Assembly (NCBI RefSeq): GCF_014395975.1 | Contig: NZ_CP060714.1 | Coordinates: 2,232,001 to 2,296,000 of the forward strand | Length of the DNA stretch: 64,000 nucleotides | From: Diaphorobacter ruginosibacter | GTDB taxonomy: Bacteria > Pseudomonadota > Gammaproteobacteria > Burkholderiales > Burkholderiaceae_C | Direction of reading: 5' to 3' | Part shown: piece after piece, positions 16,175-24,591 of the stretch | How positions within the stretch are numbered: the first letter of the stretch is position 1 | How the letters are laid out: each line of letters opens with the position of its first letter | Position numbers and translations under genes: made by a program | Notes under the pieces: generated by a model | The model's database searches: none | The model's input: the letters and a program-made list of their open reading frames with translations, nothing else | What the model was told of the DNA's origin: nothing

Positions 16175-16887
16175 CCCAGCGGCTTGAAATCCTCAACCTT
16201 GGTGTGGCCTATGGTCGAACTGCGGTGGTCCATGGTATTGATCTTCATGTGCAGGCCGGAGAAATGGTGGCGCTACTCGGCGCCAACGGGGCCGGCAAAA
16301 CCTCCATCTTGCGCGCAATCAGCCACCAGCAGGTGACATCCACAGGCACGCTGCGCTTCGAGGGGCAGGACGTCATCGACCTGCCTGCGCCCGCAATAGC
16401 TGAGCTGGGCGTTGCACATGTGCCGGAGGGTCGCGGCACCTTCGCGGATTTGACGGTACTGGAGAACCTGTATGTTGGCGCGATCCGCCGCCGTGACAGG
16501 GATGGCGTCGAGCAAGACCTTGCTCGGATGCAGACGTTGTTCCCCAAGCTGGCTACCCGTGCGAAGCAGACGGCGGGTACCTTGAGCGGCGGAGAGCAGC
16601 AGATGCTGGCCATTGCCCGCGCGCTGATGATGCGTCCCAAGATGCTTCTGCTCGACGAGCCTTCGTTCGGTATTGCGCCGCGCGTGACGCAGGAAATCTA
16701 TGAACTCTTGCGCGAGCTGAGGGAGCGCGAACATCTCACGGCACTGGTCGTGGAACAGAACGCCAACATTGCGCTCGATCTGGTCGACAGGGCCTATGTG
16801 CTCGAGAGTGGCCGGATTGCTGCGCAAGGCACTGCCGCAGCGTTGCGCGAAGACGACACCGTGCGCCGCAGCTACCTCGGCCATTGA
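16171..16887 (+). CDS. livF: Liv-type ABC transporter ATP-binding protein LivF
   Basis: ATPase subunit, 238 aa, the family length. Walker A GANGAGKT is at residues 37-44, LSGGEQQM and MLLLDEPSFGIAP follow, and the switch region is VVEQNANIALD as usual for LivF. The GTG start overlaps the preceding stop (GTGA). With LivG it forms the nucleotide-binding pair of the importer; livH follows after 18 bases. Confidence 0.95.
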   Translation: MTQRLEILNLGVAYGRTAVVHGIDLHVQAGEMVALLGANGAGKTSILRAISHQQVTSTGTLRFEGQDVIDLPAPAIAELGVAHVPEGRGTFADLTVLENLYVGAIRRRDRDGVEQDLARMQTLFPKLATRAKQTAGTLSGGEQQMLAIARALMMRPKMLLLDEPSFGIAPRVTQEIYELLRELREREHLTALVVEQNANIALDLVDRAYVLESGRIAAQGTAAALREDDTVRRSYLGH

Positions 16888-16905
16888 CCCCCACAAGGAC
16901 TTTCC

Positions 16906-17778
16906 ATGCAAGCATTTCTTCATCAGATAGCCTCAGGTCTGGCCGCGGGTGGCATCTATGCCAGCCTTGCCGTTGCGCTTGTGCTTATCTACCGCTGCAC
17001 TGCATCCGTCAATTTCGCACAGGGCGAGTTGGCGATGTTCTCTACCTACATGAGCTGGGCTCTCGTTCAGGCGGGCGCGTCGTGGTGGGCGGCCTTTGCC
17101 ATCGTTGTCGTGGGGTCCTTCTTGCTCGGGCTTGCGCTTGATCGAGTGATCTTCCAGCCCCTGCGGCACAAGCCGGTACTTTCGGTCGTTGCCGCAAGCA
17201 TCGCGCTGCTCATCATTCTCAACAGTCTGGCGGGTTGGCTTTTCGGACATGAACTGCAGGAGTTCGCCACGCCGTTTGGCGGCGTTCTCAGTCATGCCGA
17301 ACCCTTCCTCTCGGCTCACGAGGCGGGCATTCTACTGGCCACCGTTGTGGAGCTGCTCGCTGTTTTCGTGTTCTTCCGCTTCGCACGCTTCGGTCTGGCG
17401 ATGCGCGCGGTGGCGGTGAATCCTTCGTCCGCAGAGTTGGTGGGCATCAATACCAACAAGGTATTGGCCGTAGGCTGGGGCCTCGCGGCGGTGGCCGGCG
17501 CCGTGGCTGGGTTGATGGCGGCGCCCATCGTGTTCCTGGAGCCGTCGATGATGATGAGCCCCCTGATCTACGCGTTAGCAGGCGCATTGTTGGGTGGTAT
17601 TGCCAGCCCGGTGGGAGCCGTGGCTGGGGGCTTCGCCATCGGCGTGCTGGAAAATCTGCTGGGCGCATACGTGGTCGGCAACGACCTGAAGCTGACCTGC
17701 ATCATGCTTTTGATCATCGCCGTGTTGGTGGTGCGGCCCTCTGGCATTTTCGGCAAATCTGTTCAGGTGAGGGTATGA
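16906..17778 (+). CDS. livH: Liv-type ABC transporter permease LivH
   Basis: Inner-membrane permease, 290 aa with about eight hydrophobic segments. Recognisable LivH features are the N-terminal IASGLAAGGIYASLAVALVLIY, VNFAQGELAMF, FGLAMRAVAVNP and the EAA-like loop followed by GGIASPVGAVAGGF. ACAAGGAC precedes the ATG at 16906. It overlaps livM by ATGA. It pairs with LivM to form the channel. Confidence 0.95.
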   Translation: MQAFLHQIASGLAAGGIYASLAVALVLIYRCTASVNFAQGELAMFSTYMSWALVQAGASWWAAFAIVVVGSFLLGLALDRVIFQPLRHKPVLSVVAASIALLIILNSLAGWLFGHELQEFATPFGGVLSHAEPFLSAHEAGILLATVVELLAVFVFFRFARFGLAMRAVAVNPSSAELVGINTNKVLAVGWGLAAVAGAVAGLMAAPIVFLEPSMMMSPLIYALAGALLGGIASPVGAVAGGFAIGVLENLLGAYVVGNDLKLTCIMLLIIAVLVVRPSGIFGKSVQVRV

Positions 17779-18773
17779 GCATGAACATCAACCATACCCA
17801 CAATGCGATGGAACACCCGCTGGCGTCGCCAATCTGGCTGCGCTGGGGTGCCTTGGCAGCCGGGCTTGCTCTTGTGGCCTGGTCCTTTGGCTGGCAAAGC
17901 TACCCGCTATATGTGATGACGCAGGTGCTGATCTACGGCATTGCCATCATGGGCCTGAATCTGCTCAGCGGCTACACCGGCCAGGTCTCCCTCGGGCATA
18001 GCGCCTTCTTTGCCTTGGGGGCTTATGCGGCGGCGGTGCTATCGCACCACCTGGGCTGGCCGCTTTATGTGGGCGTACCCGCAGCGGCGGTATTGTGCTT
18101 TGTGGCGGGCTTCCTGTTCGGCTTCCCGGCACTGCGCCTGCCCATGCTCTATCTGGCGCTGTCTACCTTCGCGGTGGCAGTGGTAACGCCGCAAGCGCTC
18201 AAATGGAAGCAGATCGAGTGGCTGACAGGTGGTGTGCAGGGAATCATCCTGGAGAAGCCCACGTTCCCCGGTATGTTGGCTGATCGGGCGGACTGGGCGA
18301 TCATGATGTGTGTCGCAGCCTGTGCTCTGGCCGCCTTTCTTTTGGCACAGCGCATTCTTGGTACGCAGTTTGGCCGTCTGGTGGATGCGTCGCGTGACCA
18401 GCCTCTCGCGGCTGCGGCCGGTGGACTCAACATTCCCGTCATCCGCACGCAGATGTTCGGTCTCAGCGCAGCGTTTACTGGCCTGGCAGGTGCCTTGAGC
18501 GTGGTGGCTGGCCAGTTTGTCTCGCCTGAAAGCTTCCCATTCCTTCTCTCGGTGTCGTTGCTGGTGGGGAGTTTTGTAGGCGGTGTACGCAGTCTGTGGG
18601 GGGCTTTTCTGGGAGCAGCCTTCATCGTTCTTACGCCTAACGGGGCTGAGAGCCTGTCGAAATCCGCGCCTTGGATGATCTTCGGCTTCGCGTTGCTTGC
18701 CGTGGTCTTTCTCGCCCCCAATGGCCTGAGTGGCTGGATCACCCACGCCTGGCGCAGCCGCGCAAATTCTTAA
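17775..18773 (+). CDS. livM: Liv-type ABC transporter permease LivM
   Basis: Inner-membrane permease, 332 aa with about ten hydrophobic segments. LNLLSGYTGQVSLGHSAFFALGAYA is the classic LivM motif; GVRSLWGAFLGAAFIVL near the C-terminus also fits. The ATG lies within the livH stop (ATGA). An N-terminal hydrophilic stretch (about 17 residues) precedes the first helix. The next gene, a thiolase, begins 26 bases after the stop, so the importer and catabolic genes appear to be one transcript. Confidence 0.95.
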   Translation: MSMNINHTHNAMEHPLASPIWLRWGALAAGLALVAWSFGWQSYPLYVMTQVLIYGIAIMGLNLLSGYTGQVSLGHSAFFALGAYAAAVLSHHLGWPLYVGVPAAAVLCFVAGFLFGFPALRLPMLYLALSTFAVAVVTPQALKWKQIEWLTGGVQGIILEKPTFPGMLADRADWAIMMCVAACALAAFLLAQRILGTQFGRLVDASRDQPLAAAAGGLNIPVIRTQMFGLSAAFTGLAGALSVVAGQFVSPESFPFLLSVSLLVGSFVGGVRSLWGAFLGAAFIVLTPNGAESLSKSAPWMIFGFALLAVVFLAPNGLSGWITHAWRSRANS

Positions 18774-18799
18774 ATTCCCCTAACCCTAAGGTTCTCTTC

Positions 18800-20041
18800 A
18801 TGCAATCCGTATATATCGCCGGCACGGGCATGACCCGTTTTGGCAAACACCTTAATCGTGGCCTCAAGTCGCTCGCCGCCGAGGCGATCAGCGAGGCTAT
18901 CGCTGATGCAGGTATTAGTGCTTCGCAGTTGCAGGCTGCATACATGGGCAATGCCGCTGCCGGCGTGATGACCGGGCAGGTGCTCGTTCCTGGCGAGGTC
19001 GTGCTGCGCGGCATCGGCATTGGACGAATTCCTGTCATTAATGTCGAAAATGCCTGCGCAACTTCGGCCACGGCTTTTCAGCAAGCAGTGCAGATGATTG
19101 CGTTGGGTGCATACGACATCGTGCTTGTCGCAGGCTTTGAGAAGCTCTACAGCGAAGATAAGGCGCGCACCTTTTCGGTATTCCATGGCGCTGTGGATCT
19201 GGAAGCCATCGACCATGTCATGGCCATGCTGCAGGCCAACCTGTCGCGCAGCGGATCGACTGCCGACTTGGCGGGACCGGGGCGCTCACGCTCGCTGTTC
19301 ATGGACGTGTACGCCGCGATGGCGCGCGACTACATGGCGGAGTGCGGCGCGACGCAGCGCGACTTTGCGGCGGTGGCGGCCAAGAACTCCTTTCATGGCA
19401 GCTTGAATCCGAAGGCGCAGTTCCAGGACGTGCTGACGGTAGAACAGGTACTGGCGGCGCCCATGATTGTGGATCCGATGACACGCCCGATGTGCGCGCC
19501 TATAGGCGACGGTGCTGCAGCTCTGGTGCTGGTGTCGGAAAAGGCAGCACGGAAACTTGGCCTGCGCGACAAGGTGCGTGTAATGTCGTCCGTTCTGGCC
19601 TCGGGCTGGGACTATGCGGAAGGTACTGGAAAGAAGGAGCGGCTAGTACCGGTCGTGGCCGGGCAAGCCTACGAAGCCGCAGGCCTGGGCCCAGAGGCGC
19701 TAGACGTAATTGAGCTCCATGACGCGGGCGCACCGGCCGAACTCATCTACTACGAGTATCTTGGTTTGGCCGCCGAGGGCGAGGCCGTGGCATTGCTGAA
19801 CAGCGGGGCTACGCGGCTCGGTGGCCGCGTTCCGGTCAATCCCTCCGGTGGGCTGTTGCGAAAGGGGCACCCGATCGGAGCCTCTGGCTGCGCTCAACTC
19901 GTGGAGCTGACCGATCAACTGCGTGGACGCTGCGGCCCGCGGCAGGTAGCAGGTGCTCGCACCGCGCTCGCGGAAAATGGCGGTGGCTGGATCGGTGAGG
20001 ACGCCGCCGCCATCGTTATCAGTATTCTGCAGAAGGAGTGA
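18800..20041 (+). CDS. thiolase-family acyl-CoA acyltransferase (SCP2-thiolase-like)
   Basis: A 413-aa thiolase, which cleaves a 3-oxoacyl-CoA with CoA. The nucleophile is C86 in NACATSATAF; the second active-site motif appears as HDAGAPAELIYYE, and GGLLRKGHPIGASG holds the catalytic histidine. The C-terminal loop has NGGGW without the second cysteine of classical thiolases, the pattern of SCP2-like thiolases that act on branched or cyclic side chains. The ATG at 18800 follows TAAGG with moderate spacing; an upstream extension would overlap livM. It probably performs the last step on the acid imported by the same operon. Confidence 0.9.
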   Translation: MQSVYIAGTGMTRFGKHLNRGLKSLAAEAISEAIADAGISASQLQAAYMGNAAAGVMTGQVLVPGEVVLRGIGIGRIPVINVENACATSATAFQQAVQMIALGAYDIVLVAGFEKLYSEDKARTFSVFHGAVDLEAIDHVMAMLQANLSRSGSTADLAGPGRSRSLFMDVYAAMARDYMAECGATQRDFAAVAAKNSFHGSLNPKAQFQDVLTVEQVLAAPMIVDPMTRPMCAPIGDGAAALVLVSEKAARKLGLRDKVRVMSSVLASGWDYAEGTGKKERLVPVVAGQAYEAAGLGPEALDVIELHDAGAPAELIYYEYLGLAAEGEAVALLNSGATRLGGRVPVNPSGGLLRKGHPIGASGCAQLVELTDQLRGRCGPRQVAGARTALAENGGGWIGEDAAAIVISILQKE

Positions 20042-20047
20042 GGCGCG

Positions 20048-21688
20048 ATGACCGTCATTTCTCACCCCAACATCGCGTCGGTCATTGAGCTGTTTGCACG
20101 GACCGACCCGAAGCGCGAGGCGCTGCTGTTCGAGGGCGGCCCGGCGCTGGCCGATGTATGCCGCAGTTATGGGGATTTGTGGCGGAACGCGCAGCGTCTT
20201 GCCCGAGGTCTTTCCAGGCGAGGCGTGGGGCCGGGCAGCGTGATTGCACTGCTGATGGCCAATCACGCCGAATTCGTCGAACTCATGATCGCCACTGCGT
20301 TGTTAGGCGCCGTGCTCGTGCCTATCGACCCGCGCACACGTGGCGAAAAGCTGGCGTTCATGATCAGTAACTCCAAAGCTACCGGCATCATTGCTGCAGA
20401 CTACGCGCTGCACAACATAGAGGAAGTGATGGATGCAGGGGCTTCGGTTGACTGGATCGTAGCACTCGCCACCGATGAAGGGCCAAGTCCAGAAAAGTGG
20501 GGTCCACGCATAGAAGACTATGCCCATCTGACTATAGAGGGTGAGGATTTGCCGGTGCCATTGGACAACGGCCACGAGGTGATGCAGATCATCCATACGT
20601 CCGGCACCACGGGCGACCCCAAAGGCATTGTGCTGACACATCGCCGCTTCTGCGAGACAGGCGCTGCAGCTATGCAAGGCTTTGGCTACCGGCCAGACGA
20701 CCGGCTGTATTCCGGTCTCTCCCTGACACATGCGAATGCCCTTTTGGTGACGCTGGCGCCCGCATTGCTGGGCGGGATGCGTGTGGTGTTTTCGCGGCGC
20801 TTCACGCGCTCGCGGCTGTGGGAGATCACGCGCAGACATCAATGCACCACATTCACCTTGCTGGGAGGCATGACGACCGCGCTGTATGCCGCACCTGCGC
20901 ACCCAGATGACGCTGACAACCCGGTACGCTTTGTCGTCTCTGCAGGCATGCCTGCCGCAATATGGGAGCAGTTCGAACAGCGTTTCGGTGTGAAGGTGCT
21001 GGAGTTCTACGGCTCGGCTGAAGGTGGGCTTGCCCTCAACCCGATTGGCGGCGGACCGGTGGGCAGCATAGGCCGCGTCGCCCCCTATCTTGCACATCGC
21101 ATCGTGGATGATGCGGGAAGGGATGTGCCGCGCGGTACGCCAGGCGAGCTGTTGGTGCAACCAGCGGATGGAACCCCTTTCCAGGTGGAGTACGTGGGCA
21201 ATCCAGAGGCTTCTGCCAAGAAGGGCGCAGGCGGTTGGCTGCATATGGGCGACGTGGTGCGCGAGGACGCTGACGGGTGGTTGTTCTTTGAGTACCGCAA
21301 GGGGGGAGGCATTCGCCGCAACGGTGACTTCATCGCCACGGCCTACGTGGAAAAAGCCATTGCCGAGTCTGGCCTCGTGTCCGATGTCTATGTATACGGA
21401 GTGCCAGCGTCGTCGAGCGCGCCCGGCGAAAAGGACTTGGTTGCTGCGGTGGTTCCTTTGGTGGACAAGGAATTCGACGCGCAGGCGCTGTTCCGCCGCT
21501 GCCGCGAGGCACTGGAGGCCAACTTCGTGCCGAGTTTCATTCAGGTGGTGGGGGAGATCCCGAAGACCGCATCTGAGAAGCCGCAGGAGCGCTTCTTGGT
21601 GGAGGCTCTGGCCGCTGCGCCGCAGTATGTGTACACCGAGGACAAGGCGGCAAATGCACGCGCTGATGCTAGGAGGACGGTGGTATGA
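20048..21688 (+). CDS. AMP-dependent acyl-CoA ligase (CaiC-like)
   Basis: A 546-aa AMP-forming acid-CoA ligase. The P-loop is TSGTTGDPKG at about residues 183-192; EFYGSAEGG is the adenylate-binding region, GWLHMGD and EYRKGGGIRRNGDFI the hinge and lysine-containing C-terminal domain. Length and sequence resemble crotonobetaine/carnitine-CoA ligases (CaiC) and related medium-size acid ligases. An AAGGAG lies upstream of the ATG. It overlaps the next gene by ATGA. It is the likely first intracellular step for the imported acid. Confidence 0.92.
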   Translation: MTVISHPNIASVIELFARTDPKREALLFEGGPALADVCRSYGDLWRNAQRLARGLSRRGVGPGSVIALLMANHAEFVELMIATALLGAVLVPIDPRTRGEKLAFMISNSKATGIIAADYALHNIEEVMDAGASVDWIVALATDEGPSPEKWGPRIEDYAHLTIEGEDLPVPLDNGHEVMQIIHTSGTTGDPKGIVLTHRRFCETGAAAMQGFGYRPDDRLYSGLSLTHANALLVTLAPALLGGMRVVFSRRFTRSRLWEITRRHQCTTFTLLGGMTTALYAAPAHPDDADNPVRFVVSAGMPAAIWEQFEQRFGVKVLEFYGSAEGGLALNPIGGGPVGSIGRVAPYLAHRIVDDAGRDVPRGTPGELLVQPADGTPFQVEYVGNPEASAKKGAGGWLHMGDVVREDADGWLFFEYRKGGGIRRNGDFIATAYVEKAIAESGLVSDVYVYGVPASSSAPGEKDLVAAVVPLVDKEFDAQALFRRCREALEANFVPSFIQVVGEIPKTASEKPQERFLVEALAAAPQYVYTEDKAANARADARRTVV

Positions 21689-22467
21689 GACTCGATCATA
21701 ACGTGGCTGCGGTTGTGACGGGTGGCGGCAAGGGTCTGGGCGCAGCCGCTGCTATACGGCTGGCTCGGCATGGCGTCAGGGTGGCGGTATTCGATCTTGA
21801 CGCCGAGGCCGGAGAGGCGCTGGCGCGGCAGATCGGTGGGATTTTCTGCCAAACGGATGTGGGGTCCGACCAAAGCATTGAGGCCGCCTTTGCGCGGGCG
21901 CGGGCAGTGCACGGTCAGGAGCGTGTGCTGGTGAATTGCGCGGGTATTGTGATTGCTCATAAGACCGCAGTGCGCGACAAGAATACGGGTGTGATTCGAT
22001 CCCATCCGATGGCTGACTATGAACGCGTCATCAGTATCAACCTACTGGGCACTTTCCGCTGCATCGCACAGTCCACCGCGGGTATGTTGGCGCTTGATCC
22101 GTTGGCGAGTGGCGAGCGCGGTGCAGTGGTGAACACCGCATCGATCGCCGCGGACGAGGGGCAAATAGGGCAAGCCGCCTATTCGGCATCCAAGGCCGGA
22201 GTGGCGGGCATGACGCTACCGATCGCGCGTGACTTGGCAAGCGAGGGCATCCGCGTCAACACCATCAAGCCAGGCTTCTTCGACACGTTCATGCTGCGCG
22301 GTGCCCCTGAACAGCTGCGCGTGGCTCTGGAGGCTTCGGTTCCTTTTCCCAGCCGCGTGGGAAACCCGGAGGAGTATGCGCAGTTGGTGGAGTTCCTGCT
22401 GACGAGCGGCTACATGAACGGCGAATGTGTGCGTCTGGATGGCGCGGTAAGGATGGGACCCCGATGA
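21685..22467 (+). CDS. SDR-family 3-hydroxyacyl-CoA dehydrogenase (HSD10-like)
   Basis: A 260-aa short-chain dehydrogenase. The nucleotide loop is TGGGKGLG (12-19), D37/D39 after the second strand prefer NAD+, and the catalytic residues are S153, Y166 and K170 (GQAAYSASK). The segments EGQIGQAAYSASKAG and MTLPIARDLA are strongly like 17-beta-HSD type 10, which oxidises 3-hydroxy(methyl)acyl-CoA. That suits a position between a CoA ligase and a thiolase. Coupled to both neighbours by ATGA overlaps. Confidence 0.9.
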   Translation: MRLDHNVAAVVTGGGKGLGAAAAIRLARHGVRVAVFDLDAEAGEALARQIGGIFCQTDVGSDQSIEAAFARARAVHGQERVLVNCAGIVIAHKTAVRDKNTGVIRSHPMADYERVISINLLGTFRCIAQSTAGMLALDPLASGERGAVVNTASIAADEGQIGQAAYSASKAGVAGMTLPIARDLASEGIRVNTIKPGFFDTFMLRGAPEQLRVALEASVPFPSRVGNPEEYAQLVEFLLTSGYMNGECVRLDGAVRMGPR

Positions 22468-23276
22468 GTCTTTCTCTCGAAACGAAGACCGCCTTGATTT
22501 TCGGCGCTGGTGCGGCGGAGGCGGGGCCTGGCAACGGCGCCGCGGTTGCGATTCGCATGGCGGCGCAAGGTGCATTGGTGTATGCAGTAGACAAGGACAT
22601 GGCATCGGCAAGGCGCACGCAGCAATTGGCGCAGGAGGCCGGAGGGCGTTGCGAAGTGATTGAGGCGGACGTGTGCGATGAGGCATCGATTCAGCGTGCA
22701 GTGCAATTGGCGCAGGTGAATCGCGGCACCATCGACATACTCGTCAACAACGTGGGGGCGGTGATGCTTGGCGGTCCGGAGGACGTGTCTGTCGAGGAGT
22801 GGGAGCGCTCCTTCACACTCAACACGCGCTCAGCCTTTCTGGCGCTCAAGCATGTGCTGCCTCTGATGAAGCGAGCAGGCCGAGGTGCCATCGTGCAGGT
22901 GTCATCCGTTGCCGGAACGCGGGCGGGAGGCACTGCCTTCTGCGCATACTCCGCGAGCAAGGCTGCCATGAATGCGCTTGGCATGAGCGTTGCCATGCAG
23001 TACGCGGGGCACGGTATCCGATGCAACAACATTTTGCTTGGGATGATGGACACGGCCTTGGTGCGCCAGCAGCTGGCCATTGCGCATCCGCAAGGGTTGG
23101 ATCATCTGCTTGCGACGCGCAATGCCATCTGTCCAACGGGGGCAATGGGGTCGCCATGGGATGCCGCCGATGCCGCCGTATACCTCGCCAGTGATGCTGC
23201 GCGATATATCAACGGAACGGATATCTACGTGGATGGTGGGCTGCACAACCAAATCTGCCCACGGGGTTCAGCTTGA
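22464..23276 (+). CDS. SDR-family oxidoreductase
   Basis: A 270-aa short-chain dehydrogenase, last gene of the operon. The catalytic triad is S148, Y162 and K166 (CAYSASK), with NNVG at 95-98. The nucleotide-binding loop is unusual, GAGAAEAGPGNGAA instead of TGxxxGxG, with a small insertion that occurs in a subset of SDRs. The C-terminal INGTDIYVDGG is standard. The ATG at 22464 lies in the preceding stop (ATGA). Its reaction is probably oxidation of a second hydroxyl or a ring carbinol on the CoA substrate; that is inference. Confidence 0.88.
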   Translation: MSLSLETKTALIFGAGAAEAGPGNGAAVAIRMAAQGALVYAVDKDMASARRTQQLAQEAGGRCEVIEADVCDEASIQRAVQLAQVNRGTIDILVNNVGAVMLGGPEDVSVEEWERSFTLNTRSAFLALKHVLPLMKRAGRGAIVQVSSVAGTRAGGTAFCAYSASKAAMNALGMSVAMQYAGHGIRCNNILLGMMDTALVRQQLAIAHPQGLDHLLATRNAICPTGAMGSPWDAADAAVYLASDAARYINGTDIYVDGGLHNQICPRGSA

Positions 23277-23600
23277 CGGTTGTTCCAATGGCTGCGAAGG
23301 CTTGCGGTGTGCTTCGGACTGCATTAGCGTGTCGAAAAGCGACTTATAGGGGTTGTGTCCATGAGGATGGTGTCACCAAGGAATGATCAGCCCCCTGATT
23401 AGAGGAATCGAAATGATCAGGTACACAGAGCAACAGAAGCTTGTTGCCATCACGGCATACAGGAATGACGTAGCCGGCATGCGCCGCGCCCGGAGCTTTA
23501 GTGGCTCAGGTCCCGTTCACGCATAAGCCTAGCGCCAGTCTGTGCACAAGTGGTGACGCATGTCTGCGAACGCTGCTAATGCATGCGACAAGATCTGTTG
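23277..23600. mobile_element. remnant of an IS3-type orfA and its left end
   Basis: After the operon stop, a 37-codon frame at 23413-23526 (MIRYTEQQKLVAITAYRND) resembles the first residues of a helix-turn-helix transposase subunit (IS3-type OrfA), then breaks off. The sequence before it (about 23350-23412) would be the left end of that element. No orfB is present. The identification is tentative because only about 25 residues look alike. Confidence 0.4.
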
Positions 23601-23610
23601 TATCCAGAAG

Positions 23611-23735
23611 CGGCGTTGTTGCACAAATGCCGTCCTCAGCTAGCGTAGGCTGTGGAGATGAGTGAGACGAGTTGGGGTCGGCGCAAATACCGCACAACAA
23701 ACTGGAAGGCGTACAACGCAGCGTTGACGGCGCGA
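23611..23735 (+). mobile_element. 5' fragment of an IS5-family element (truncated transposase)
   Basis: GGCGTTGTTGCACAA followed by an ATG frame at 23658 (MSETSWGRRKYRTTNWKAYNAAL) is a diverged copy of the left end and transposase start of the IS5-family element at 24.6 kb; the two share long identical runs. Similarity ends at about 23735, after about 26 codons, where unrelated sequence leads into the lysE-type gene. It is a clear deletion scar. Confidence 0.85.
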
Positions 23736-23753
23736 GATCTTGGCCGGTATGTT
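23724..23753 (+). promoter_or_regulatory. candidate hybrid promoter for the LysE-family gene
   Basis: TTGACG (23724-23729) inside the IS fragment and TATGTT (23748-23753) outside it are 18 bases apart, with an AT-rich start region after them and the lysE-type ATG 28 bases further on. The truncated IS may therefore supply the -35 box of the exporter gene. Confidence 0.4.
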
Positions 23754-23781
23754 AAAAATGGCAATATCCTAGGAAATCGTC

Positions 23782-24414
23782 ATGCCCGACTTTGACAATC
23801 TGCTTGCTTTCGGCCTCATCGCCCTTGGAATGGTCCTCACCCCGGGGCCCAACATGGTATATCTGATTTCGCGTTCCATATGCCAGGGGCGCACGGCGGG
23901 CTTGATCTCTCTGGGCGGTGTGGCCCTTGGCTTTGTCTTCTACATGATGTGCGCCGCACTTGGCATTACCGCGCTCGTCATGGCGGTGCCCTATGCCTAT
24001 GACACGTTGCGCATTGGCGGCGCTCTGTACTTGATCTATCTGGCATGGCAAGCCGTCAAGCCGGGAGGGCGCTCTCCGTTCGAGGTCAAGAATCTTCCGC
24101 AGGACAGCCCAAAGAAGCTGTTCCTGATGGGCTTCCTGACGAATCTTCTCAACCCGAAGATCGCCGTGATGTATCTGTCGCTCCTGCCGCAGTTCATCAA
24201 CCCCGCACATGGCAGCGTGCTGTCCCAATCGCTGGTACTGGGCTTCACGCAAATTGTGATCAGCGTGAGCGTGAATGCGACGATTGCCATGCTCGCAGGA
24301 TCAATCGCTGTCTTTCTTGCCAACCGCCCAACCTGGATCTCGGTTCAACGATGGCTGATGGGAACGGTTCTGGCTGGTCTGGCTGTTCGCATGTTGACCG
24401 AGGCGAAGAAGTAG
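23782..24414 (+). CDS. LysE/RhtB-family amino-acid exporter
   Basis: A 210-aa inner-membrane exporter of the LysE/RhtB family with about six hydrophobic segments. The N-terminal GMVLTPGPNMVYLISRSICQG contains the family's TPGPN motif; GGALYLIYLAWQAVK, FLMGFLTNLLNPK and FLSLLPQF-like segments follow. Start ATG at 23782 after AGGAAA. It is flanked by IS debris on the left and an IS5-family element on the right, and likely effluxes an amino acid such as threonine, homoserine or a leucine analogue. Codon use is ordinary for the window. Confidence 0.92.
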   Translation: MPDFDNLLAFGLIALGMVLTPGPNMVYLISRSICQGRTAGLISLGGVALGFVFYMMCAALGITALVMAVPYAYDTLRIGGALYLIYLAWQAVKPGGRSPFEVKNLPQDSPKKLFLMGFLTNLLNPKIAVMYLSLLPQFINPAHGSVLSQSLVLGFTQIVISVSVNATIAMLAGSIAVFLANRPTWISVQRWLMGTVLAGLAVRMLTEAKK

Positions 24415-24591
24415 CAAGCCTCTGGATGCCGCGATGACGAACTCCGCGGAGAACTGGCAATGTCCGAAGGAAGCCGCGAGGGCATCGTTATGCTGGGAGG
24501 CACAGCTACAGCTGCCAGCCTCGCTTGCGCCGGTCGAGGTGTTCGATGCTGAGCCTGACGACCGGCGAGAATGAGTGGTGGGAATCGGGGT

